DNA of 64,000 nucleotides from Hygrophila difformis (lineage: Eukaryota; Streptophyta; Magnoliopsida; Lamiales; Acanthaceae): assembly GCA_030278955.1 (NCBI GenBank), contig JAOANR010000013.1, forward strand, positions 46,722,191-46,786,190, written 5' to 3'. Below, piece after piece: positions 23,215 to 35,240 of this stretch. The first letter of the stretch is position 1. Each line of letters begins with the position of its first letter. The notes below the pieces were generated by a model. It did not search any database. It had not been told where the DNA came from and worked only from the letters and a program-made list of their open reading frames with translations. The translations under genes were made by a program, and so were the position numbers.

Positions 23215-25584
23215 TCACTCTGAGGCATCAGAGGAATCAGCATCAGACTCGCTGGACTCCTCCTCTAGATTGGTATCCAATGGTTCATCTTCATCCGACC
23301 AGACATCAGGAAGCTGCCTGAGCATCTTTTCCGCGGATTGGACCTGCATATGGACTTGAGCTTCCAACACTTTGAGATGATTGATATGGTCAGTGAGATC
23401 ATCACGAAGCTGGGAAAATGCATCCTTCGCAGGAATCCTTCCCCCTGGTCCAGCCAGGTCTGGCTTCTTCTTGGCAAAGTTGGCAGAGAGCTTGAAGTCA
23501 GCAATATCCTCAGGACGATCATGTTTGCTCCCCATGATGTGAAGGTGCTTCAGGTACTCCAAGATGAGACCAGGGAATAGAAGTGTGGTGTTATACTTCC
23601 TCTTGACCTTTCCAGCAAACCCCAGCATTTGTTCAAGCACAAGTGCACCATAATTGATCTCATATTTCTGGTCTATAGCAAACAACAGTTTACACATGCT
23701 TTTTGACACAACAGAATGGTTAGCAGTGGGCATTATATTGTGAGCACACAATTTATACAGCATAGCAAACCTTTGAGTCAGAACTCCTGCACTCAAACCT
23801 TTTCCTTGAAATCTTTTCCCTTCCACTCCAGAGAGTGTTTCAGCAATAGTGTTCATAGGGAATTTTGCACTTCAAGAGTAAACAGATTTCAGAGAGGTGC
23901 GGGGTACCTGGAGAAAGCGATTCAAGGCCCTGGCTTTGAGTTCAAACAGTTCTCCATGGGCATAGCCGAGTTCGAGCCAGGGGCTCTTGGTGTTGAGGAC
24001 TTCAGAGCTCAGGTTTGCATAGAAATGCCTAACTAGCTGTCCCTTGTATTGCTTGATCTCAGTTCCCCAAAACAAAAGGGACCTCTCCTCCAGGTACTTG
24101 TGCCACCCCATCTCCTCGTATCGTTCCGCAGCAAAGCGAATCTCTGGATGGACCTTCATCTTCTCCAGGACAGTTGAGAAGTAGTGCTTGCACACTTCAT
24201 AATAGAAGTCAATGGAAATGGCGTTCCCGGCATCAATGATTTCAGGTTCATGGTCCTCGGATGAGGATTCAGCAATCTTCCTTTTCTTGGATCCAGAGAC
24301 TTTGGCAGAGGCTTCAGGTTCAGAACGAGTCCGCTTTTTGGGTTCAGACTCCTTGGGTGAACTCCTGGCAGGTGGAGTTGGTACACGTGGCTCAGTCTGT
24401 GGTTCAACTTCTTCAACAGAATCTGCTTCAGCATCAACTTCTTCTACGAATTCGCCTTCCTCCTCTTCAGATTCTTCATTGGATTCCGCATCTTCGCTTT
24501 GGGTGTCTTGGGACCCCAATTCTTCGGACTTTTCTTCAGTCGGGTTCTCCCCCTCAGTTGGATCAGGGGCATCTTCCTGAAAATGTTCCGTGTCTCCTCC
24601 CGATTCTATGTTTACATCATCATCGGAGCTTGAAGTTTCCTCATCTTCTTCGTCTTCTTCCTGTTCAATTTCGGTTTGAACTGTTTCTTTGACAGGTACA
24701 GTTTCCTCAGGTTCTGGTCTCAACATATGCTTTCGCTTTTGACTGGCAGTCCAGGCAATTTCTTCAGTGATCAGGTTCACAGCATGGTCCCTTTCATCAT
24801 CACTTATGTCGATCGTTGATTCATCTCCAGAGCTTTCATCAGCATCCTCTTGAACATAGTCTGAGTCGAGTTCCTCTTCGTCCAGTGGTTCCGTGACGGG
24901 TTCAGTCGCCTTTGGTGAACTGGTTTGAGTAGTTGGGGCAGTGATTTGCAGAGGGTCATCAGGGGTTGCATCAGTGGTGGTGATAGGAGCAGGGTCGGTC
25001 ACATCACTTGGTTCCACGGCAGCTTTCTTCGCGGGAGTTTTCTTCTTAGGCTTTGTAGTGGACACCTTCTGTGCATCCTTGGTGGTCGCAGATTTTGGGG
25101 GTGCAGCAGGTACGTTCACCGATTTCGATCCCATGGTTGGCAGATTCTCCAGAATAGAGTCCAAGGGCTTGAGTGCTTTGGCAACTTCTGTTTCCACAAG
25201 TTCACTTACGGAGGCGTTCTTCTTTGCAACAGCCTTCTCCTTGGTTTTTGAGGCAGAGACAGCTTTTCCTTTCGCCTTCGGAGCCTCTGAGTCTTTCTTC
25301 TTCAAGGCCATGGCACCAGCAACTTCGGCTCGAATGTCGAGAGGATCCTGAACACCACCAGAGGTTCCCCTTTCTCCGGCAGTGGAAGGAGAAGAGGAGT
25401 GAAATGGAACAGCAACTAAGGATGGAGTTTCAGAGATGGTCTGCTCCATGATCGCCTTCTGTACAGCCTTCGCACGTCCCTTGGCACTGGACTCCTCGGG
25501 TGAGATACCCTTTTTGCTTCCGGCAGTCGAGGAGGGGGTCGGGTCTTGTGATTTGGAACCTTGGCTTCCTCGTGTCTTCACCAT
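23215..25584 (-). pseudogene. ORF4 (env-position protein) of element 2, one premature stop
   Basis: The frame starts at 25584 (MVKTRGSQGSKSQD) and runs 570 codons to a TGA at 23872-23874. It then stays open in the same frame to 23215, giving about 789 codons overall. The element 1 copy has CGA at the stop position, so a single C-to-T change fits. The first 400 residues are low-complexity and acidic (EEELDSDYV, EEDEEDEE) with Lys/Ala/Pro-rich stretches, followed by a basic nuclear-signal-like GSKKRKI. The C-terminal half (EIRFAAERYEEMGWHKYLEE, RSLLFWGTEIKQYKG, HNIMPTANHSVVSKSMCKLL) resembles the plant transposon-protein domain often found after pol in SIRE elements. No signal peptide or membrane helix is apparent. 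Its role is unknown. Confidence 0.8.
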
Positions 25585-26036
25585 TGTAGTTGAAAGAATG
25601 AACTTTTGGCAAGAACAAGTGAAGAGGAATATTGGTTTGCTTGTTAAAAAGTAAGAGGGACTGTAGAGATTATATGAGATCGAGAGAAGAATAGCTTAGG
25701 GAAATAAGATCACAGACGGATTTTGGTAGAGGAGAAAGGAAACTTCCCTTGATTAAAGAAGGAAAGAAGATCACAACTTCCCATAACCATAATCATCACG
25801 TTTTTGAACGTGATTTTGCAGGTAACCGTTCCCGCCTCACGCGCCTGTCACATCAACTTCAAATTTGATTTCAAAATTTTTACTCTTCTTATCAAGGTAT
25901 GGATTGGATTCTGCAAATCAAGTCTTGAACGAAATATAGTTAGTTTCAGATAAAATTTTTAAGGTAATAAAATATATGTACTTAATTGAAATAAGGAAAT
26001 TTGCAAAAATAAAACTTATTCCACAGATTTAGGGAT
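25585..26036 (-). other. Spacer between pol and ORF4 of element 2
   Basis: No gene is seen. On the minus strand it is pyrimidine-rich toward ORF4, which would suit a splice acceptor for a subgenomic ORF4 message, but no acceptor can be singled out. Confidence 0.5.
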
Positions 26037-29000
26037 TTATGTGATCATGCATAGCCCGAGATCTCTTCTCAATTTTTCGAATCTTTCTCGATCAAGAGCC
26101 TTAGTGAAAATATCCGCATGTTGCTCAGTAGTTCCGACATGTTGTATGGACACTATTCCTTCTTCGACAAGATCCCTTATGAAGTGATGCCTGAGTTCAA
26201 TGTGCTTTGTTCTCCCATGTTGAACAGGATTTTTGGAGATATTGATCGCACTCATGTTGTCACATAGTATAGTGAGAACTTCTTGATCGATTCCATAATC
26301 CAGCATCATTTGTTTCATCCATAGTAGTTGTGCGCAACAACTTCCAGCGGCAATGTATTCAGCTTCGGCAGTTGAGAGAGATATAGAGCTTTGTTTCTTG
26401 CTATACCAACTAACTAGGTTAGTTCCTATATAGAAGCATCCTCCAGTTGTGCTTTTTCTGTCGTCCGCATCACCTGCCCAATCTGCATCACTATAACCAA
26501 GTAATGAAAGATTAGACTCTTTAGAGTACCAAATACCAAGATCACTGGTTCCTGAGACATATTTGATCACTCGTTTGGCAGCCTTTAGGTGTGATTTCTT
26601 GGGGTCGGCTTGGTAACGAGCACAAACACCTACTGCATAGCTTATGTCTGGTCTACTTGCAGCTAGATATAGAAGGCTTCCGATGATGCTTCGATAGAGT
26701 TTCTGATCAACACTTTGACCACTAGGATCTTTGCTCATTTTGTCATTAGTCCCTATAGGCGTTCGAGCTGGTTTGCTGGACTCCATGACAAACTTCTTAA
26801 CAATGTTTCGGGCATACTTGGTTTGGCTTAGAAATATTCCATCTATCTTCTGAGCAACCTGCAACCCAAGAAAGTAAGTTAGTTCTCCTACCATGCTCAT
26901 TTCAAACTCCTTACCCATTATTTCGATGAACTGGTCTTTGAGCACATGGTGTGTTGATCCAAAAACAATGTCATCGACGTAGACTTGAGCAATGAGGATC
27001 CCTTTGTTCTCTCTTTTGATAAAAAGAGTCTTGTCCAAGCTTCCTCTTTCGAATCCATGTTCAAGCAGGTACTTGGAGAGCCTTTCGTACCAAGCCCTAG
27101 GAGCTTGTTTCAGTCCATAGAGTGCCTTGTTGAGCTTGTAGACATGTTGAGGATGATGGGGGTCTTCAAATCCTTTAGGCTGTTCTACGTACACTTCCTC
27201 ATTCAGCCAACCATTTAGGAAGGCACTTTTGACATCCATTTGATAAAGCTTGAATCCTAGCGAGCATGCGATCGATAGTAGGAGTCGGACTGCTTCAAGT
27301 CTTGCTACAGGTGCAAATGTTTCACTAAAGTCGACACCTTCGACCTGGGTGTAACCCTGAGCAACTAACCGAGCTTTATTCCTTGTAATATTCCCTTTTT
27401 CATCACTTTTGTTGCGAAAGATCCACTTTGTTCCGATTATGTTCTTGTCTTGAGGTCTTTCAACTAGGGTCCAGACTTCATTTCTTTCAAACTGGAGTAG
27501 TTCATCCTGCATAGCATTTATCCAGTGTTCATCTTGAAGTGCTTCTTCAACTCTTGAGGGTTCGATCTTCGAAGTATAGCAGTGCAAGCCCGCAAGCTCT
27601 TTAAAGTTGATCTTTTTCCCTCGAGTCTTTCTCCTTTCATTTACATCACCAATAATGTCTTCAGGGTCATGATGCTTGTGAATGCGTCCATTTAGGTCCT
27701 TTTGAGGTTCTGCTTCTCGTGACAAGGTGTCCAAGCTTAGCGTTTGGACTCTTTTGGTGGACTGGTCATCAGACGTGAGTGGAGCTGTACTGTTTTGATC
27801 ATCCTGACCACTGGGAGTTTCATCATCATGAGGTGGAACATCCTCTTTGCTGGTTACATCTTCTATGGTCACATTTGTGGACTCCAGTACTTTCCTTGTC
27901 TTAGGAAGATATACTCTATATGCACGACTTGTGGTAGAGTATCCCACAAATATTCCTTCATTGTTTTTTTCTTGAAACTTCCCAACATGTTCCCTGTCAT
28001 TTAGAACAAAACATTTGCTACCAAAAATATGAAAATAAGTAATTGAGGTCTTTTTACCGTTCCAAATCTCATAAGGAGTCATAAGAGAGTTTGGCCTTAA
28101 GTAGACTCGGTTTATGGTGTAGCATGTTGTGTTCACGGCTTCGGCCCAAAGAAATTCAGCCACTTTCTTTGAGTTGAGCATCACCCTAGACATTTTTTGT
28201 AGGGTTCGATTTCTTCTTTCGACTACTCCGTTTTGTTGAGGTGTTTTTGGCGCCGAATATTCATGCTTAATTCCATGTGTTGCACAATATTCCTCAAAGA
28301 ATTGATTTTCGAACTCTCGTCCATGATCACTTCGAATACGTTTCACCTTGGTGTCCTTTTCGGTCATGAGTCGATTGCACAGCTTCTCGAAGGCTTTGAA
28401 TGTGTCGCCTTTTTCCCTGAGGAAATCTATCCAAGTGTACCTGGAGTAATCATCAATACATACAAAGATATATTTTTTACCTCCCAAACTTTCAACTTCC
28501 ATTGGACCAATAAGATCCATGTGCAGTAGGTCAAGACACTTGGTGGATCCAGGGAGCTCCGACAGTTTGTGTGAACTCCTGTGCTGTTTATTCTTAGCAC
28601 ATTCGTTGCAGAGAACTGCATTTGATTTGTTGAATTGAGGAAGACCTTTGACTGCCCCGGTTCTGCTGAGTTTGATAAGATCTTTAAAGTTAAGATGTCT
28701 AAGCTTTTCATGCCACAGTGTGATGTGATCCTTACCTGCAGCTGCACCAAAATTGCAAGTTTGAACAAGATGATAGCAATTATTTTTGGAGCGCAAACCT
28801 CTCATAATGCATTCTTGATCTTGATTGAGCACTTGACAATCTTTCTTAGTAAATTGCACCACAAGGTCCTCATCACACAACTGACTGATGCTTATCAAAT
28901 TGGCTTGGAGCCCATCGACAAGGAAAACAGGAGACAGTTCCTTCGTGCCATTGTTCTCAATGGTCCCTTGTCCAACTAGGGCACCCCTTTTTCCATCTCC

Positions 29001-30477
29001 AAATACAACGAATCCTCCATCAATCTCTTTGTAGTGTTTGAGCAGACTCCTTTCACCTGTCATGTGTTTGGAACATCCACTGTCGAAGTACCATACTTTG
29101 TCCGCAGCATTCTTCTTTTGTGAAAGAAAGGCAACTAGACATTTGTTCTGAATTTTAGGAACCCATTCGCACTTGATGGAGATTAGCTTCATCTTGATTT
29201 TGTCATTTGGCCAGGTGATAGGTTTCCCTGTTTGTAGATCTCTTACCAAGATCCCACAGTTCTTGGTTTTGTGGCCTTCAAGCTTGCAATAATCGCATCT
29301 GAGTGGGATTGGAGGTGGTGGTCTTCTTGTCCATTTGTTTCTACCTACAGGATGGAATGGTTTCTTGATAGTTCGGGGTTCACTTAGCATTCCTCCGGAC
29401 ACAAACTTGCTTTTCTTTTGTCCTCGTGAAGTTGAGGCTTGATATCCCAAGCCTTGTTTGTTGTTGCTCGGTCTTCCCATGGCAATTACATCATCTAACT
29501 TGGCTTTTCCTTTGTTTAGAGCCGCCAGAGTGCTTTCTGCCTTGGCAAGTTTGTCTTGAACTTCGGTGAGTTCTGTGTGAAGAGCGTCTTTCTTTCCAAG
29601 CATACTATAGTACCATAGTTTATAGTCAACTTTTTCAACCTCCAGTTCCTTGTTCTCTTTCTGAAGCTCAGCATTTTTCTCACGTAGTTCGTTCACCAGT
29701 CCAGTCAGCTCTGTGGACGCCTTTTCAAGTTCCTGATTTCTGCTTGTGAGACTCTGGAGTTGTTCCTTTAGGCTTCCATTCTCGACATGTAATTCTACTG
29801 ATTCATCAATGGATATTTCCAGCTTCTCGAAAGTTTCTTCGTAGAGATCATTAAGTTTACTGACGCTTTCATCTTGATTCCTAGCAAAAGAGCGAACCAT
29901 GTTAGAAGAAACCATATTGACTGAGTTGGTACCCATACCTGTCTCGGGTTCATCATCACTGTCCGAATCCCATGTGCCGACAAGGGCTACTCCATAGTTT
30001 ACACCATGTTCATTAGTCTCCTTCTCATCTTCAGAGTCACTGAATGTTACTTGATAGGATTTGCTGGACTCCTTTGGTCTGAGATTGGCACAGTCCTTTT
30101 TCATATGGCCTCTTCCCCCACATTCAAAGCAGATGATCTCCTTGTCATCCTCAATATTTGAAGATTTTAGTTTATTTTTGTTGATAGACTTCGAGCCTTT
30201 CTGAGTGGATTTTGAGTTTGATGTCCCGGTATCCTTCTTCATGGAGGAGTTGAATCTAGATCTGCGATTCTTGATGATCTGATTTAGTCTTTTGGACAAC
30301 ATGGCCAATTCTTCTTCGTCACTAAAGTCATCATGATTTTCCATGAAGAAGTCTTCCTCATCCTTGGTCATGGATTTGAAAGCCACTGGTTTACTTTTGG
30401 CCCTGGGACAGTGATCCATTTCCCATGATTGTAGGATTCCCATTAGTTCATCAACCTGCAATTTCTCAAAGTCTTTG
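26037..30477 (-). CDS. gag-pol of element 2, 3' portion (NC, PR, INT, RT, RNase H)
   Basis: It continues the frame broken at 58218. Residues include a CCHC knuckle ([14 protein letters not shown]), a long coiled coil (about 29560-29830), a second knuckle ([14 protein letters not shown]), the protease motif [10 protein letters not shown], the integrase HHCC finger and a catalytic core with SDHGREFEN, reverse transcriptase ([22 protein letters not shown]) and RNase H ([19 protein letters not shown]). The order PR-INT-RT-RH defines Copia. With the 5' part the polyprotein would be about 1,667 residues from the ATG at 58785, without stop or frameshift. It is cut in gag by the Athila-like insertion, so as it stands it is disrupted. 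Everything retained looks competent. Confidence 0.93.
30473..30477. repeat. Target-site duplication CTTTG, left copy
   Basis: CTTTG at 30473-30477 matches 58218-58222. It lies in the gag codons of element 2, and removing the insert with one copy restores the gag frame exactly. Confidence 0.95.
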
Positions 30478-33378
30478 TGAAACTTTTGACAATTTCGTCA
30501 ACACGAGCATTTTCCAAAATATACCAGGTTAGATTTATTAAAAGAAAAGAGTTATGATTCACGGGAAAGGGTTTAGGGATATATCAAGATTATTAGTCTT
30601 TTTATTACTCAAGTGTGGTGCTTTGGTTTCAAATGGCGCTGTGGTCCTCTCTGTCATGAAATGTTGACAAATCTCATGGCATAGCCGGGATAGGTTGACC
30701 TTCAGCCTGTCACACTGAGGATCCCCGGCAAATATGCCATGGCACTTCTCATCAATTCTTGCCATAAGATTTCCTGCCATGAAACTTTTGACTGATTCCC
30801 ACTACATGAGTATTTTCTGAAAAAAAATCATGATCCTGGTTTAGATTTTATTTAATGAAACCAATCTATGATGGCGGGGTTGTGATTAGGGATATATTTA
30901 TAAGTAGTCATGTTTTTATTGCTCGTGTTTAAGAAACTGTGGCCCGAAAGCGCACGGTGTCAAAAATTGCAGTAATTTATAGTAAGACCGGATCGTTCAC
31001 TGGAGGATGTGCGATAGAAGCAGGGCCCACGTCGTTTTACTAGATTTTCCATTCGTATTGCTCAATAGGTTTGAAGGTGATTAATAACTACTGGCATGAA
31101 TTTAAACTAAGTTATAAAGGCGTTTAAATCTTACTCTACAAAGCGAATAAATCGATTCTAAAAAGCGGGTAAAAATTATTCTAAGAATGCGATAAACATT
31201 AACTATGAAAGCAGGGAAAAATTACATTGTGCCAACCGTGAAGCTGAATCACAATGTAGACAGAAGGGACAGGAAGAAAAGAATGAAAATTGGACAAGAT
31301 TGAGATATAGCAATATTAAACTTCCATTTTTATACACAGATCTTTGTTTGGGATAATCCTTTCAGATAGTTAATTCTCATGCTCTCAATAATGCTTTCCC
31401 TTTAACAGACAGGTACTTACAATATGAGTTTACATGTTCTTAAGACCGCAAATTCTAAGATACCACAGATTCGCAACTGCCCTGGCCTGGGTGTGTTACT
31501 TCATCTGTGGTGGAAAAGCAACACCCGACATATCATTTATTGAAATGCCAAGTACCACTATCATTCTCCCATGTCACACCCAAAGATTCTAATCAAGTTC
31601 TGAACTATCCCTTAACTGTCAATCCTAGTAGCAGTTACACAACTCTCAATACAACCGAGTGACCTCTAATGAAAGCGGTTAAAAGAAAGCAGTAAAGAAA
31701 GCATTTAAAACCTATCACTCGGAGGTTTTGAAAATCTGACCCTGGTAGTAAAAGACATCACCCAGTCAAGATGACTGGGTATGGATCAAGAATTCCCGGC
31801 TCTTGGTGAACCACTAGCGTGTTCACTTCCTTCCGGGTGATTATGAGATACAAACTAATGAAACGAACTAATGATTTAGTTCGTTCCGGATGCATTCACT
31901 CAGGACTCAAAAATAGGCTTTGGCAGAAGAGGATAACAGTTGAAAGAAAACTCAACCCTATCTTAGAAAATAACCAAGGCCTGGATGATGTTCCTCTAAG
32001 ATTATTTACTGCACTGTATTTGAGTCCAAGTGGACCCCATCTCGGTGTAGTACTTAATCTTAGATTTCCAACAACCAGCAATTTTGGAAAATAATGGATT
32101 TGAAAATCATTCCCTATCAGGTACTAGACTCTCAGTTGAAACACAGACCCTTTCAGTCTAGGCGAGACCTAATCGCTGAATCTGTTTATAATTTCCCAAA
32201 ATACAACCCTTGACAGGGTATGAATTAGTCATAACTGAGGAATTTATCCCTTACTCAGATCCGGATTTTATAAGGAGATTTTTGTTGGAAGTTTATTAAG
32301 CGATATCTATTTAAGATCTAGACTTCTATTGTCCAAGGGAAGGATCCCAAAATAATTACAGACCACAATAGTACATAATATTATCATGCATAAAGATATA
32401 GGGAAGTGTAAAATTAATTGACCCAAAATATAGATGCGGGTCTAGACAGAAGGTGAAACAAAGATGCGAAATGATCAAGAGACCAAAGTAATGGCAGAAT
32501 AATCAGGTGGACTGTAAACATCTACTGTCCAATTTCCCAATTACTCGGATGGAGCGAATTTAGACAGCTTAGATCCTATAATGGTAGTGTCAATACCAGT
32601 TGGGTCTCCACTGTCTGTGAATTCGGATAAAAACCTACATGCTTCCCTTCTATGATGATCGTCAGTTGGCATTGACTGATGCCAACTGACTCCCATTACA
32701 GATTGGAATTTGGGTTTGGAAATTAAGATAAGAATAATAAAACTGTATCTGGATGGAATTCAGCCGAGCAGCTATTATAACCCCGGATGGGCGAACCGCC
32801 AAGGCTTCCACTGACAGTCATTCAGACCATGCAAAATAACACTTAGTAATTAATACTCAGATTACGAGCTAGTTATCCATGAGGGAATACCCGCCAACAT
32901 TATTCTGATGTATTCTTTACAAATTGTTACACACAACACGCAAAGACAAAATCACGAAATAAAAGAAAATTCCTTGTATGAGAGACATTGGTTTCTCATG
33001 CAAGGTTGTGGATTGGATCCACAATTGATGGTCTTAAATAATCCTTCCTACCATAATTAATTATAGTCCGAATTATCTGTTTAAGCCATCAAGATTTTGT
33101 TTATAGAGGAGTGTTTTAGTGGCAATTGAACAAAGGTCCTTTAATCATGATGATTATTGATGTGTAATTATTGCTAATCTCACTCTTTAATCATTAATGA
33201 CTCAAGGGTTCAATTAATTAAGTGATGCAATTGGAGAATCAAAATTTGGGCAGCATAACACCCTATATTGCAATTCCAGAATGTTACACCTTAACCCGTG
33301 GGGTTATGATGTGAGTGTTGCAATATAATGTAGGAAGAGAATGAAGATTGTTTGAGGATAAATAGAGAGAAGGGAATC

Positions 33379-33935
33379 TTTGTCGCGATACCGTAAATTT
33401 TGTCGCGGACCAAGGTCCGCGACATGGGTATCCCGACAAGTTTTTAGAATTTTTTGGCAGCATAACGCCTCTTTGTCGCTAAGCAAGATTTTGTCGCAGA
33501 ACGTGGTTCCGCGACAAGAGTGTTTCACGACAAAGACTTTTCTGAAGATTCTTAAAGCATTTGAACCTTTGTCGCTATGCATGGAGAGTTTGTCGCGGAA
33601 CGTGGTTCCGCGACAAAGTGGTTCCGCGACAAGGTGTCCAAAGGATAAAGAACATGGCATAATTTTTCTGTCTCAGAATGGGATTTTGTCGCGGAACGTG
33701 GTTCCGCGACAAGATGATTCCGCGACAAAAAGCCATGCAGACAAAATGCAAGAGTTTGGCTCCTTTGTCGCTATGCATGGAAAGTTTTGTCGCGGAACGT
33801 GGCTCCGCGACAAGGTGTTCCGCGACAAAGGGTTTTAAATTATGGAGACAAGTGTCTTGAAACACCTTGGTCGCGGAACAACCATTTTGTCGCGGAACGT
33901 GGTTCCGCGCCAAAAGGCGGTTGGCGCCCAAGGTG
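33379..33935. repeat. TTGTCGCGGAAC inverted-motif array A, left LTR
   Basis: About a dozen copies of TTGTCGCGGAAC or its complement GTTCCGCGACAA lie within 560 bp, many paired head to head. Two perfect palindromic pairs, with 12-bp arms and a GTG loop, are at 33590-33616 and 33686-33712. A variant half-site, TTGTCGCTATGCATGG, recurs. The surrounding LTR is AT-rich and CpG-poor. Confidence 0.92.
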
Positions 33936-34642
33936 GTTCAGGACAAAAGTCAGAAAAAGCAGAAATGAACAGTGGCATGCAAACAGCGTGATCTCACCCT
34001 ATTTCAGATCAAAAAGCTATTCTAAGCTAAAAACAAACAAGAAACATTCAAAATAAGGAAGAACATGCTTAAGCAAAAATAAACAAAGCTGGGCAGAATA
34101 TTAAAAATAAAGCAAGAGTCCTAATCTAGGGTTTGATCACACATACACACAACATCATCCATAAAATGCTTAACAGTAAACATAAAATAGCTTAATGGGG
34201 GTCAAGTGACCCCAAAATGAAAAAGAAAGCATAAATCCATGGGGTGTGAGACCCATTTCATGATTTGGGACACAAATGATGAATGTTTTCCCATATTATT
34301 GAAGGGGTGTTGTTAATACCCATGATTTGGGTATTACAAACCCTAAAACAAGAGTTTAAAACCAAAACATTGTATCAAAGTGGCTATCTAGATACTGTGA
34401 ACAGTAAAAACACTAAACTAAGCTAAACTAAGAGCAAAAATTAAATAATACATGAAAATAAACCTAAACTACTCTACCTAAGGAAGAACTCCTAAGCTTG
34501 TCTTCAAGAGAGCTCAACAAAATTCCAATTTTTCCAACCTCCTTGCTCAAAGGAAACACCTCATATTTATAGAGGTGTAACCCTAAGCCCATGGGCCTTG
34601 ATTCTAGCCCATTGTGTCTTAAGACATCACACACATCACAGC

Positions 34643-34890
34643 TTTGTCTCGGAGCATCAAGTTTGGTCGCGGAACACACTGCATGTGGCAAGGCTTCTCG
34701 ACTGGGTCTTGTGTCTCTAATTGGGTGTCTTGGTCGCGGAACATGCCTTTGTCGCGGAGCATGCCATCGCGATAAAGGTCATCGCGACAAAGGGGCTTGG
34801 CCGGTCTCCTCTTCATCTGAGCTGCTTGGTCGCGGAACCCTCCTTTGTCGCGGAACCATGCATCGCGACAAAGGGCTTCCGCGACAGAGG
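34643..34890. repeat. TTGTCGCGGAAC array B, left LTR
   Basis: Several GGTCGCGGAAC, TTGTCGCGGA and ATCGCGACAAAGG half-sites lie in 250 bp in both orientations. They are looser than array A and have few perfect pairs. Confidence 0.85.
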
Positions 34891-35206
34891 TCTTCCTGGG
34901 CCTGCTGGATTGGGCCAGATGGGCCGAAGATGTTCTTTTTGTGGGCTTTCTCTCTCTTTTTCCCATCTTTTTCATTCCTTTTTCTTTTCTTTTCTTTTTT
35001 CTCATGTTTTTGGATTTTTCTAACATAATTATGTAATAAAATTACATATTCATGCCTTTTTCACACCAGCTCAATATTTTTACAATTATGCAAAAATCAG
35101 TCCAATTCGACTGCTTTCTTACTTAATGTAAGACCGGAATGCGATCAAATGCCCGTTTAAGACACGGAAATGGATTGAAAATAATGGTCATTTCTGGCCA
35201 TTATCA

Positions 35207-35240
35207 ACATCCTCACATTTAATACTGATCGTCCCCGAGC
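35207..35240 (-). other. Polypurine tract region of element 3
   Basis: On the minus strand, GCTCGGGGACGATCAG is followed by AAATGTGAGGATGTTGAT, which runs into the LTR start TGATAATGG. It parallels the tract at 1141-1170. Confidence 0.75.

Larger units (their letters stand above)
30478..35206 (-). repeat. 3' LTR of element 3 (4,729 bp)
   Basis: It reads TGAAACTTTTGAC... to ...CCATTATCA on the plus strand and matches 45744-50200 plus 57946-58217. Short open frames in it recur in both LTRs but show no protein features. It contains two arrays of a CpG-rich inverted motif. Confidence 0.94.

Noticed and set aside
24212..25654. Long plus-strand frames opposite ORF4 of element 2
   Set aside because: They are mirror frames of low-complexity coding sequence; the minus-strand frame is supported by its sister copy.
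32680..32700. Short palindrome GTTGGCATTGACTGATGCCAAC in the Athila-like LTR
   Set aside because: It is a single small inverted repeat without repetition or context, expected by chance in a window of this size.
33379..33935. The TTGTCGCGG array as a CRISPR-like array
   Set aside because: Spacing is irregular, units occur in both orientations, there are no unique spacers of constant length, and the genome is a plant nuclear one.
33304..34056. Several open frames of 60-150 codons on both strands over the TTGTCGCGG arrays (also at 34591-35036, 38505-39206, 48569-50285)
   Set aside because: They translate the repeated motif (CRGT, SRN, VAE, RDK units) in all frames, recur identically in both LTRs and have no protein features.
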